Positions 43,667-52,591 of a stretch of 58,210 bases of DNA are shown here, in pieces. The DNA lies in assembly GCA_023229575.1 (NCBI GenBank), contig JALNYZ010000025.1:1-58210 (forward strand), written 5' to 3'. The DNA comes from Prolixibacteraceae bacterium. Lineage in GTDB: Bacteria > Bacteroidota > Bacteroidia > Bacteroidales > Prolixibacteraceae. A model generated the notes under the pieces. The model was given only the letters and a program-made list of their open reading frames with translations. It was not told the origin of the DNA and ran no database searches. Made by a program: the position numbers and the translations under genes. How positions within the stretch are numbered: the first letter of the stretch is position 1; every line of letters begins with the position of its first letter.

Positions 43667-45136
43667 ATGAACCTGAAATCAACACAAACGAAACTTTTAT
43701 CTTTTGCCATAGCCCTGGGCGTTTTCTTTGCTATTTATTTTGCCCCTCTGCCGGGTCAGATATTGAACAATGGACATATTATTGCCCTGAATTCTGAAGG
43801 GAAAACCGTTCTGGCGACCCTCGCGTTTGCGGTAATACTCTGGATAACTGAAGCTATCCCTTTCCCTGTAACGGGATTGTATGGGTTGGTGGTTCTTGTC
43901 TTAACCAAAGTCGTTACATTAAAGCAAGTGGTTCAGGACAGTTTCGGTGATCCAATCATTCTGTTTTTCATCGGAGTATTAATTTTTTCCGCCTCATTTT
44001 CAGAGACCATCCTTCTTCGCCGTCTGACGATCCTTATGCGTTATCGTTTGGGGCACAAACCGAAGCTGCTGGTGCTGGCAGTCCTGACGATGGGTATGCT
44101 TCTTTCCGGCGGGATGGTGGAAATGGCAGTAGCTGCCATCATGTTGCCGATCGGCGTATCTATTCTCAAAGATGCCAAACTGGAACCGCTTAAGAGCAAT
44201 TTTGGCAGGGCGCTAATGATTGCCTGTGCCTGGGGACCCGCAACAGGCGGAATATGTACCCCCGTTGGTTCCGGTACCAACCCGCTGACGATTGGTTTTA
44301 TGCGTGACCTGGCGGGAGTTGATTTTACATTCCTCGACTGGATGGCATTTGGATATCCAGCCGCAATCATGATGCTCCCATTTGCATGGCTGATCCTTAT
44401 CAAAATTTTTCCCTTCGAAAAGGTTGACCTCAAAATCACGAAAGTGGATTTTCAGGAACGGCTTCGCGAGATTGGCCCTGTGCCCCGAAAGGAAATTTTT
44501 CTGGTGGCTATTTTCGTTTTTACAATGTTCCTGTGGATTGCAGCGCCATGGATAGAAAAATGGAGCGGCGGAAGTATAACTTATCTTAGTATCTCGTTTA
44601 TCGCTATTGCCTCTTCCTGCCTGCTGTTTCTTCCAGGCATCGAAGTTATGACATGGAAAAAGGCGGAGAGTTCTATCTCATGGGGCAGTGTGATCCTGAT
44701 CGCGACGGGACTTGCCTTGGGAATGGCGCTGTACAAAACCGGCGGGGCGGAATGGCTGGCATGGATCATGTTCAGTAAAATAGGGGCTTTACATCCGTTA
44801 GGAAAAGTGTTCGCTATCGTGATGGGGGTTTCACTGATCAAAGTACTATTTTCCAGTAACACGGTTAGCGGAATAATCATGGTTCCTCTGGTGATTGCAC
44901 TGGCTAAAACACTCGGCATAGAACCGATATTATTGGCCATCCCGGCCGGGATTACCTCGTCGTTGGCATTTATTCTGGTAACCTCGACCCCGACCAACGT
45001 TATCCCATATACCTCAGGTTACTTCACCATCAAAGACATGGCCAAGGCAGGTATCTGGATGACACTGGCTTCATCTGTTTGTATTACGATCTCAATAGCG
45101 GTGGTGGGTAAAATGCTCGGCATGGTGAACTGGTAA
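43667..45136 (+). CDS. SLC13/DASS-family anion transporter
   Basis: 489 residues from ATG 43667; the frame is open from a TTG at 43661. About 11-12 membrane segments. Family motifs: WITEAIPFPVTGLYGLVVLVL, the first Na+/substrate loop CTPVGSGTNPLTIGFM, and the second, VTSTPTNVIPYTSGYF. DASS carriers move dicarboxylates or sulfate with Na+. In this operon the cargo may be sulfoacetate, structurally a C2 dianion. Direction (uptake or efflux) cannot be told. It is the last gene of the GC-rich block; composition falls to AT-rich in the 130-nt spacer before the next gene. Confidence 0.85.
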   Translation: MNLKSTQTKLLSFAIALGVFFAIYFAPLPGQILNNGHIIALNSEGKTVLATLAFAVILWITEAIPFPVTGLYGLVVLVLTKVVTLKQVVQDSFGDPIILFFIGVLIFSASFSETILLRRLTILMRYRLGHKPKLLVLAVLTMGMLLSGGMVEMAVAAIMLPIGVSILKDAKLEPLKSNFGRALMIACAWGPATGGICTPVGSGTNPLTIGFMRDLAGVDFTFLDWMAFGYPAAIMMLPFAWLILIKIFPFEKVDLKITKVDFQERLREIGPVPRKEIFLVAIFVFTMFLWIAAPWIEKWSGGSITYLSISFIAIASSCLLFLPGIEVMTWKKAESSISWGSVILIATGLALGMALYKTGGAEWLAWIMFSKIGALHPLGKVFAIVMGVSLIKVLFSSNTVSGIIMVPLVIALAKTLGIEPILLAIPAGITSSLAFILVTSTPTNVIPYTSGYFTIKDMAKAGIWMTLASSVCITISIAVVGKMLGMVNW

Positions 45137-45266
45137 CCTGTATTTTACACGATTATCTTCTGAAAATGAATACTGATAGTGCATCTACGAAAAAGTTGGC
45201 TGTCATTTTAAAAAATAAATGAGTTTGAGATGATAAAAAATAAAAACTGAAAAAGGACAATCCATT

Positions 45267-46010
45267 ATGTCACTATTTCTGATATTATCCCTTGTGGGCG
45301 TTATTGTTTTTATTACCCATACCCTGGAAGCAATTACCGGATTTGGATGTACGGTTCTGGCTTTCCCATTTGTTATTGCATTGATGGGAGACATTGAACA
45401 GGCCAAGATTATCCTTTCCATTTTAGCTTGGATACTCGCAGTTTATTTCGCTATTACAAAATTTAAAAGTATCAACTGGAAACAATTTGGAATCATTGCC
45501 CTGTTCGCTGGATTAGGGATGCCAATCGGTATGTTACTGTTCAAAGCCTATAATCCCTTCCTCCTGAAGAAAGTACTTGGCACATTCATCGTTTTATCTG
45601 CGGGGATTCAGTTGACAAAAATATTCGTCCCGAACAATAAAATAAAAGCACTTCCTTCCTTACTCAATTACAATTTTTTGTTCCTGGGCGGGATCGTACA
45701 TGGTGCTTTTGCTGTTGGAGGGTCGCTTATTGTATTATATTCAGCAAAAAAAATTCCGGATAAAAGGCAATTCCGGGCTACCATGACCCTTTTGTGGACA
45801 ACGTTAAATACCATATTAGTGTTGCAGTACTTCCTTGAAAAAAAAATAACAGAAAAAGTGGGATTTGATCTGTTATCCCTGCTGCCTTTTTTGATTGGCG
45901 GTATTGTTCTCGGGGAGGTAATCCATACGAAGGTAAGTGAAAACCTTTTTAAAAAAATTGTCTTCTTTTCACTTCTTTTAGTGGGAATTATAATGGTTAT
46001 CATCAATTAA
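45267..46010 (+). CDS. TauE/SafE (TSUP)-family sulfonate exporter
   Basis: 247 residues, about 7-8 membrane segments. EAITGFGCTVLAFPFVIALMG at the start and the mirrored GGIVHGAFAVGGSLIVLY in the second half are the duplicated TSUP motif. Family members export sulfite, sulfoacetate and other C2/C3 sulfonates, and TSUP genes close many sulfoglycolysis clusters. The inferred job is export of sulfoacetate made by the ligase. The gene is AT-rich like the upstream half of the operon and unlike its immediate neighbours. The 130 nt before it hold no recognisable signal. Confidence 0.85.
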   Translation: MSLFLILSLVGVIVFITHTLEAITGFGCTVLAFPFVIALMGDIEQAKIILSILAWILAVYFAITKFKSINWKQFGIIALFAGLGMPIGMLLFKAYNPFLLKKVLGTFIVLSAGIQLTKIFVPNNKIKALPSLLNYNFLFLGGIVHGAFAVGGSLIVLYSAKKIPDKRQFRATMTLLWTTLNTILVLQYFLEKKITEKVGFDLLSLLPFLIGGIVLGEVIHTKVSENLFKKIVFFSLLLVGIIMVIIN

Positions 46011-46031
46011 AATCCATTATATCAGAAAGAT

Positions 46032-47825
46032 ATGAATACATTAAAAATAATTCCATCCATTCCATTAGTGCTACTAACCTTGTCGCCATTCGAACCGGCC
46101 GTGGCACAAAAGCCCAATGTAATTTTCATATTAACCGACGATCAGGGTTACGGTGATCTTGCCTGTAATGGAAACCCCTGGATTAAAACTCCGAATATGG
46201 ATAAGCTTTATTCGCAGAGTGTGCGGTTTACAAATTTTCATGTGGCTACTACATGTGCCCCAACTCGGGCAGGCCTTATGACCGGACAATACTGCAACAA
46301 AGTAGGGGTTTGGCACACCATTAATGGCCGCGAAATACTATCAGCAGAAGAAACAACATTACCCCAAACGATGGGAAAAGCAGGATATAGTACTGCAATT
46401 TTTGGTAAATGGCATTTGGGTGATAATTACCCTTTTCGTCCACAGGACAGGGGATTTGATGAAGTATTAATTCATGGTGGCGGAGGGGTCGGTCAGCAAC
46501 CAGATTGCTGGAACAACGATTATTTTGACGATACCTATTTGCATAATGGGAAGCCGAAAAAATTCAAAGGATATTGCACCGATGTGTGGTATTCGGAAGC
46601 AATAAAATTTATTGAAAAAAATAAAAATTCTCCTTTCTTCTGCTATATTCCTTCCAACGCTCCGCATGGACCTTACAATGTAGAAGACAGGTATAGTGAA
46701 TTATACAAAAACAACCCTAATATTCCTAATCCGAATTTTTACGGGATGATCACAAATCTGGATGAGAACATAGGCAAATTACGAACAGTGCTCGACAGTC
46801 TGGGTTTGGCTGAAAATACCATTCTTATTTTCATGACGGACAATGGAACGGCAGACGGGGTAAAGTTCGGAAAAGACGGTAAATTAGTTGCAGGGTACAA
46901 TGCAGAAATGCGTGGGGTAAAAGGTTCACCATATGACGGAGGTCACCGTGTGCCGTTTTTCATTTATTGGCCGAAAGGTAAAATCACCAATGGCAAAGAC
47001 ATTTCAAACATCACATCGTATATCGACTTTATGCCTACGGTCCTTGACCTTTGTGGAGTAAAACAAGCCACAAAAAATGCTATTGACGGATTAAGCCTTA
47101 AACCACTCATTTATGGAAGTACAAAAAAATGGCCTAAACGGACACTCTTTAGTGATACACAACGTGAAGAGTTTCTTGTTAAATGGAAGCAATGTGCAAG
47201 TATGACCGATCGCTGGCGTATGATTGGTAAAGATGAACTATATGATATGACCACCGATCCCGGACAAAAAGATAATGTTGCACTTGCTCATCCGGATGTT
47301 GTGGACAGTCTGCGCTCAGCCTACGAAACATGGTGGAATGACGTGTCACAAAATGCGGAGGAGTACAACAGGGTTAAAATTGGGACTTCATTTGAACCTA
47401 CTATCCGACTGAACAGTCACGATTGCCATGCGGAGAAAGGTTTGCCGGCTTGGTCGCAGGAGATGGTCAGGGCAGCTACAGGTAAAAATGGATTTTGGGC
47501 CATCGAAGTAGTAAAAGACGGCGAATATGAATTTGAACTTCGTCGTTGGCCTGTAGAAAGCGGTCTATCGCTGTCTGATGCCGCACTAGCCGGAGACCCT
47601 GTTCCCGGGGGAAAGCCTTATTTGAAAGGCGAAGCAATCGCATTCGCAAAAGTAAAAATAGAGATAGACGGGAAAACGTATGAAAAGAAAGTGGATAATA
47701 GTGCCAACGGAATAGTATTTATGGTAAAACTTAAAAAGGGGAACTACAGTCTTACAACCTGGCTGACTGATAATAAAGGAAATGAACGCGGCGCCTATTA
47801 TGTGTATATTAATAGTGCAATTTAA
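46032..47825 (+). CDS. S1-family sulfatase with extra C-terminal beta-domain
   Basis: 597 residues, signal peptide ending near AVAQ. Metal motif ILTDDQGYGDL, formylglycine motif TTCAPTRAGLMTG with Cys75, FGKWHLGDNYPFRPQDRGFDE, and MTDNGT are all intact. After the catalytic part (about residue 465) about 130 residues form an extra beta-rich domain (WAIEVVKDGEYEFELRRWP, then KVKIEIDGKTYEKKV), which may bind substrate. It starts 21 nt after the TSUP exporter, so transcription from the sulfo-TK operon may continue into it. Confidence 0.9.
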   Translation: MNTLKIIPSIPLVLLTLSPFEPAVAQKPNVIFILTDDQGYGDLACNGNPWIKTPNMDKLYSQSVRFTNFHVATTCAPTRAGLMTGQYCNKVGVWHTINGREILSAEETTLPQTMGKAGYSTAIFGKWHLGDNYPFRPQDRGFDEVLIHGGGGVGQQPDCWNNDYFDDTYLHNGKPKKFKGYCTDVWYSEAIKFIEKNKNSPFFCYIPSNAPHGPYNVEDRYSELYKNNPNIPNPNFYGMITNLDENIGKLRTVLDSLGLAENTILIFMTDNGTADGVKFGKDGKLVAGYNAEMRGVKGSPYDGGHRVPFFIYWPKGKITNGKDISNITSYIDFMPTVLDLCGVKQATKNAIDGLSLKPLIYGSTKKWPKRTLFSDTQREEFLVKWKQCASMTDRWRMIGKDELYDMTTDPGQKDNVALAHPDVVDSLRSAYETWWNDVSQNAEEYNRVKIGTSFEPTIRLNSHDCHAEKGLPAWSQEMVRAATGKNGFWAIEVVKDGEYEFELRRWPVESGLSLSDAALAGDPVPGGKPYLKGEAIAFAKVKIEIDGKTYEKKVDNSANGIVFMVKLKKGNYSLTTWLTDNKGNERGAYYVYINSAI

Positions 47826-47836
47826 ATTAACAGACC

Positions 47837-49174
47837 ATGGAAAGAAGAAAATTTATACAAAACTCGGTATCGGTATCTGCAGGCATCGGTATGGCAAGCG
47901 TTTTGCCACAATGTGTTAGTGGAGGAATGAGATCGGATAAAATCAAAGTTGCACTAATAGGGGTAAGAAATCAGGGGTGGACTAATCTGGAAAATTTTAT
48001 CCAATTTCCTAATGTTGAGTGCATTGCACTATGCGATGTCGATGAAAAATGGTTGAACCAGCGTGCAACAGATGTAGAAGAAAGGACGGGAAAAAAACCT
48101 CCTTCACTTTACAAGGACTGGAGAAAAGTAATTGAGAACAAAGATGTAGATGCGGTGATCGTGGGAACTCCCGACCATTGGCATTGCCTGATAACTGTTG
48201 CTGCACTGGAAGCAGGAAAGGATGTCTACTGCGAAAAACCACTGGGCAACTCGATTGCAGAGTGTGAAGTTATGGTAAAAGCCGCCCGTAAATACAACAG
48301 GATTGTACAAGTCGGCCAATGGCAACGAAGCGATCCCCATTGGCAAGACGCGATGGCTTTTATCCACAGCGGAAAATTAGGACATATCCGTTCTGTAAAA
48401 ACCTGGGCTTCAGCCGTCAATCAAGGCCCCTTCCCTATTCAACCTGATTCGCCTGTACCCGATTGGGTCGATTACGAGATGTGGCTGGGGCCGGCCAAAC
48501 ACCGTCCGTTTAATGAGTTGCGGTTTCATCATGAATGGCGCTTTTTCTGGGATTTTGGAAGTGGATTAGCCTCCGACTGGGGTGTGCATCTGCTCGATTT
48601 TGCGCTGGCAGGGATGAAGGTTGGCCTACCAACAGAATTATATGCATCGGGAGGCAAATTTGCTTATCCCAACGACGCCATGCAAACTCCTGATACTTTA
48701 ACAGCAACATTAAAATATGACAGGTTCAATATTATTTGGGACCATGCTTGTGGCATTTCGAGCGGATTATTTGGCAGAAGTTTTGGCGTTGCCTATGTTG
48801 GCGAAAACGGTATCCTGGTTGTTGACAGAGGCGGGTGGGAAGTCATTCCCCAGAAAGATATCGATAAGAAACTGCGTATGGAACCCGTTCCTTTGAAAAA
48901 AGCAGGTTTCACATTTGATGGGGAGAAATTATCAGAGTTTGGTATTAAAGCCCATGTCCACAACTTTCTGGATTGTATCATTTCAAGAAAATTACCTAAT
49001 GCCGATATCGAATTGGGCGCTAAAGTTGCAAAATTAGGACAATGTATAAATATATCCCATCGTATAAACAAACCAGTCCACTGGGATGATGTGAAAAAAC
49101 AGTTTGATGAAGCAGAAGCCAACTTATTAATTAAACCAAAATACAGCGCTCCCTGGAGTTTCCCCCAGTATTAA
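47837..49174 (+). CDS. Gfo/Idh/MocA-family oxidoreductase, exported
   Basis: 445 residues. MERRKFIQNSVSVSAG resembles a twin-arginine signal. VALIGVRNQGWTNL is the nucleotide-binding loop, CEKPLGNS the conserved Lys/Pro motif, and DWGVHLLDFAL the substrate-domain helix with the conserved Asp/His. It belongs to the longer class found next to DUF1080 genes, where it oxidises C3 of a glycoside and the DUF1080 partner then breaks the glycosidic bond by elimination/hydration. Two DUF1080 genes follow here, supporting that role. Confidence 0.8.
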   Translation: MERRKFIQNSVSVSAGIGMASVLPQCVSGGMRSDKIKVALIGVRNQGWTNLENFIQFPNVECIALCDVDEKWLNQRATDVEERTGKKPPSLYKDWRKVIENKDVDAVIVGTPDHWHCLITVAALEAGKDVYCEKPLGNSIAECEVMVKAARKYNRIVQVGQWQRSDPHWQDAMAFIHSGKLGHIRSVKTWASAVNQGPFPIQPDSPVPDWVDYEMWLGPAKHRPFNELRFHHEWRFFWDFGSGLASDWGVHLLDFALAGMKVGLPTELYASGGKFAYPNDAMQTPDTLTATLKYDRFNIIWDHACGISSGLFGRSFGVAYVGENGILVVDRGGWEVIPQKDIDKKLRMEPVPLKKAGFTFDGEKLSEFGIKAHVHNFLDCIISRKLPNADIELGAKVAKLGQCINISHRINKPVHWDDVKKQFDEAEANLLIKPKYSAPWSFPQY

Positions 49175-49235
49175 TTACCGATAAATAACATACCCATAAA
49201 CTTCTAATTCACCCATATCAACAAATGTAAAAATT

Positions 49236-50087
49236 ATGACAAAAAGTAGATTTACAAGAAGAGGATTATTGACACGTCTTGCGCTTCCGCTTATTTTGAC
49301 TTTTCAGGTCGATCTTCCATGGAGCGCCACAAATTCCAATCCTGAGGAACGAGGTTTTACTGAATTATTTGATGGCAAAAGTCTTTCGGGATGGCATACC
49401 AATGAAAAGAAAATTGACCACGGTACCGGAGGCCAGTGGCAGGTAGAGAATGGAGTAATAACCGGGGAACAAAATCCTCCAGGATCAGGGAATGGAGGTA
49501 TCCTAATGACCGATAAGAAGTATGGGGATTTTGAGCTTATGATAGATTTGGCTCCTGATTGGGGTGTTGATAGCGGTATCTTTCTCCGCACCAACGAAAA
49601 AGGAGAATGTTTCCAGGTCTATGTTGACTATCATGATCAGGGTTTTATAGGTTCTGTCTCCACGGAAAGGGCTGGTAAGCCACGCATGATTAATCGTCCA
49701 TTCTATATTGATGGCATTAAGGATAATAATGGGAAGCTGACCGGATTCGAGACCAAGCCTGATGAACGTGGTGCCATTTCCTGGGGACCTGATTATTTAA
49801 AATACAATTGCACCCCCGAACAGTGGAAGAAAGCCTGGAAAGTTGGGCAATGGAATACTATGCGCATCCGGTGCATCGGAAAATATCCGAAGATCACAAC
49901 CTGGATCAACGGCACCAAAATTGCCGAATTTGATAGTGAGACATCCAGGAATCCACAAAACAAGAAGGAAGAATTATTTGAAGCCTTTGGGAGAGAAGGC
50001 GCTATTGCCTTACAGGTACATGGCGGGAAAAGTTGGACCGAAGGTGCCAAGTGCCGGTGGAAAAATATACGTATCAAAACATTGTAA
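49236..50087 (+). CDS. DUF1080 (3-keto-glycoside hydrolase/lyase-like) protein, first
   Basis: 283 residues. An N-terminal FTRRGLLTRLALPL segment looks like a Tat or Sec signal. The domain begins FTELFDGKSLSGWH and has WQVENGVITGE, DFELMIDLAPDWGVDSGIFLRT, YVDYHDQGFIGS and a final CRWKNIRIKTL: a concanavalin-like sandwich of PF06439. Family members act on 3-keto-glycosides made by Gfo/Idh/MocA enzymes. It carries a long insert (about residues 140-190) between the core strands. Confidence 0.8.
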   Translation: MTKSRFTRRGLLTRLALPLILTFQVDLPWSATNSNPEERGFTELFDGKSLSGWHTNEKKIDHGTGGQWQVENGVITGEQNPPGSGNGGILMTDKKYGDFELMIDLAPDWGVDSGIFLRTNEKGECFQVYVDYHDQGFIGSVSTERAGKPRMINRPFYIDGIKDNNGKLTGFETKPDERGAISWGPDYLKYNCTPEQWKKAWKVGQWNTMRIRCIGKYPKITTWINGTKIAEFDSETSRNPQNKKEELFEAFGREGAIALQVHGGKSWTEGAKCRWKNIRIKTL

Positions 50088-50199
50088 AAAGAGCAAGGCG
50101 GATACACCGCATCACGAAAGATCCATGAAGAATTCTTCCATTTGAAAATTCTTATGAATCTGGGTTTAAATACATAAGTCAAAAAATGAAAAGGGGAAA

Positions 50200-51033
50200 A
50201 TGAAAAATATTCTGTTTATATTATTTGCAGGATGTAGTTTGTTTGTACAAGGGCAAACAAAAAAGGAATATCCGCAACCAACTCCAATGACCCATGAAAT
50301 GACAGAATTCTGGACACCTCAACCCAGAATTGTGGTTCCGGGGAAAACACTTTCTGAAGAAATCCTTGTCTTACCACCTTCGGATGCAATCATTTTATTT
50401 GACGGAACCGGATTGTCCAATTGGGAAGGAGCTCCGAATAAGACTGTTTTGGTAAAAGGGAAAGATATGTCTAAGTTCAAAAGTTCAGAAGGAGGTGAGG
50501 CCAAATGGATAATAAAGGACGGGACCCTTGTCGTCAATAAAGAATCAGGTGATATACAAACAAAGTTGACTTTCGGTGATTTTCAATTACATATTGAATG
50601 GCTTATTCCTGAAGGTATTCTGGGTGATAGTCAGTTAAGAGGTAATAGCGGAATCTTCCTGCAGGGCGTATACGAGTTGCAAGTATTGGATTCTTACGGC
50701 AATGAGACCTATGCCAACGGGATGGCTGGCAGCGTTTACAAGCAAACGCCCCCGTTGGTCAATGCAATGAGAAAACCCGGGGAATGGAATTCTTATGATG
50801 TAATCTATACGGCTCCGACTTTTCGCGAAGATGGGTCATATCGCACGAGACCAATTGTAACCGTTATACAAAACGGAATACTGGTACAAAATAATACAAC
50901 AATCTTAGGTACAACCCCATATATTGGATTTCCCCAGGTTATCCTCCATGGCAAAGGGCCAATCCGGTTACAAGCCCATGGCGATAAAAGCGAGCCAATA
51001 AGTTTTCGCAATATCTGGATAAGAGAATTATAA
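50200..51033 (+). CDS. DUF1080 (3-keto-glycoside hydrolase/lyase-like) protein, second
   Basis: 277 residues with a signal peptide (MKNILFILFAGCSLFVQGQ). The DUF1080 core starts at about residue 65 (AIILFDGTGLSNWEG) with AKWIIKDGTLVV, DFQLHIEWLIPEG, RGNSGIFLQGVYELQVLDSYGN in outline, and the terminal FRNIWIREL. It is only distantly like the first copy, with a different N-terminal extension and without the mid-domain insert, so the pair probably differ in substrate or in stereochemistry rather than being a recent duplication. Confidence 0.8.
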   Translation: MKNILFILFAGCSLFVQGQTKKEYPQPTPMTHEMTEFWTPQPRIVVPGKTLSEEILVLPPSDAIILFDGTGLSNWEGAPNKTVLVKGKDMSKFKSSEGGEAKWIIKDGTLVVNKESGDIQTKLTFGDFQLHIEWLIPEGILGDSQLRGNSGIFLQGVYELQVLDSYGNETYANGMAGSVYKQTPPLVNAMRKPGEWNSYDVIYTAPTFREDGSYRTRPIVTVIQNGILVQNNTTILGTTPYIGFPQVILHGKGPIRLQAHGDKSEPISFRNIWIREL

Positions 51034-51049
51034 ATTTTGCTGTATCATC

Positions 51050-52591
51050 ATGAATTACAACTATTATTTACTTGCCTTAGGATGTGCGTTTAGCAATGCA
51101 TATTCTCAAAAAAGTATGGGTCAGGGTAGTTCAAAAAAACCAAATATCATTTATATTCTAGCCGATGATTTAGGTTATGGCGATTTAAAAGGATTAAACC
51201 CTGATTCGAAGATCACTACACCCAATATGGATAAACTCGTGGACGAAGGGGTCCATTTTACGGACGCCCATTCAAATTCTGCGGTTTGCACACCGACTCG
51301 TTACGGGATTCTCACCGGAAGGTATGCTTTTCGGTCAAGGTTAAAAAGCGGTGTGCTTTGGGGCTATTCCCCCTCGCTGATTGAACCTGGGAGAGAAACC
51401 GTGGCCACATTCCTGAAAAAGAACAGATATGAAACTGCCTGTATCGGGAAATGGCATTTAGGATTGGATTGGCCAAAGAGAGACAGCTCAAAAGAGATCC
51501 CGGACATACAATGGAATATGGAAGTTCCCCGTGGTTTTGACGACAATGTGGATTACAGGCAAAAGGTAGCAGGAGGGCCTTCCGACCATGGGTTTGATTA
51601 TTCGCTGATTATCCCGGCTTCACTTGATATTAGTCCGTATTGTTATATCCGTAACGGGAAAGTTATCGAATCTCCGACATTCTATACTGAAGGTAAAACC
51701 CAGGAAGTTGATGGACGTGGTGTATTTTGGCGTCCCGGCAAGATGTCGCCTGGATTTGATTTTTATCGGGTACTACCAACATTTGTGGATTCGGCTTGCC
51801 AATACATAAACAATCATTCCGATCGTGCGAACCCTTTCTTTTTATACTTGCCGTTGCCATCTCCACATACCCCCTGGCTTCCGGCAAAAGAGTATGAAGG
51901 TAAATCAGGGGCTGGCAGGTATGGCGATTATGTAGCAATGGTCGATGATATGATCGGAAGGGTATTGGAGACTGTCAAAAATCGAAATTTAGAGGAGAGT
52001 ACCTTGATTATTGTTACTTCAGATAATGGCTCGGACTGGCGACCTTCAGACATTACGGAAACCGGGCATCATGCAAACTATATCTTCAAAGGTCGAAAAG
52101 CTGATATTTACGAGGCCGGGCACAGAATTCCGTTCATAGCTCGCTGGAAAGGGGTAATTCCTGCCGGGATTAAGTCGAACGAGGTAATGTGTACCACTGA
52201 TTTGATGGCTACACTGGGTGGTATGCTTAACAAGGTTTTGCCCGATGGTTCAGCAGAAGATAGCTATAATCTGTGGCCTGCCTTTATCAACAAGGTCTCT
52301 TCTTCTCCAATCCGGGAATCCACAATCCATCATTCGCTGGATGGCTTTTTTAGCTTAAGAAAAGGGAAATGGAAATTAACACCCTACTTGGGTTCCGGTG
52401 GTTTTTCCCAACCTAAAATTATTGTTCCAAAAGAAGGTGAAACCCCGGGGACATTATATGATATTGAGACTGATCCTCAGGAGAAAATTAACCTGTACAA
52501 ACTATACCCTGGTATTGTTGAGGAGCTATCCCAACTTTTAGAAAAATACAAAAAACAGGGATACAGCCGTCCAATGTTGCTAAAGAAATGA
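51050..52591 (+). CDS. S1-family sulfatase (GALNS/arylsulfatase-A-like)
   Basis: 513 residues with a signal peptide (ending about residue 20). ILADDLGYGDL, SAVCTPTRYGILTGRYAFRS with formylglycine Cys80, IGKWHLGLDWP and VTSDNGSDW are intact. The run VCTPTRYGILTGR, followed by SRLKSGVL, and HHSLDGFFSLRKGKWKL near the C-terminus are characteristic of sulfatases related to human GALNS and of subfamily S1_15 as I remember it, which act on 6-O-sulfated galactose or GalNAc. Its last four bases overlap the next start (ATGA), so translation is coupled. Confidence 0.88.
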   Translation: MNYNYYLLALGCAFSNAYSQKSMGQGSSKKPNIIYILADDLGYGDLKGLNPDSKITTPNMDKLVDEGVHFTDAHSNSAVCTPTRYGILTGRYAFRSRLKSGVLWGYSPSLIEPGRETVATFLKKNRYETACIGKWHLGLDWPKRDSSKEIPDIQWNMEVPRGFDDNVDYRQKVAGGPSDHGFDYSLIIPASLDISPYCYIRNGKVIESPTFYTEGKTQEVDGRGVFWRPGKMSPGFDFYRVLPTFVDSACQYINNHSDRANPFFLYLPLPSPHTPWLPAKEYEGKSGAGRYGDYVAMVDDMIGRVLETVKNRNLEESTLIIVTSDNGSDWRPSDITETGHHANYIFKGRKADIYEAGHRIPFIARWKGVIPAGIKSNEVMCTTDLMATLGGMLNKVLPDGSAEDSYNLWPAFINKVSSSPIRESTIHHSLDGFFSLRKGKWKLTPYLGSGGFSQPKIIVPKEGETPGTLYDIETDPQEKINLYKLYPGIVEELSQLLEKYKKQGYSRPMLLKK

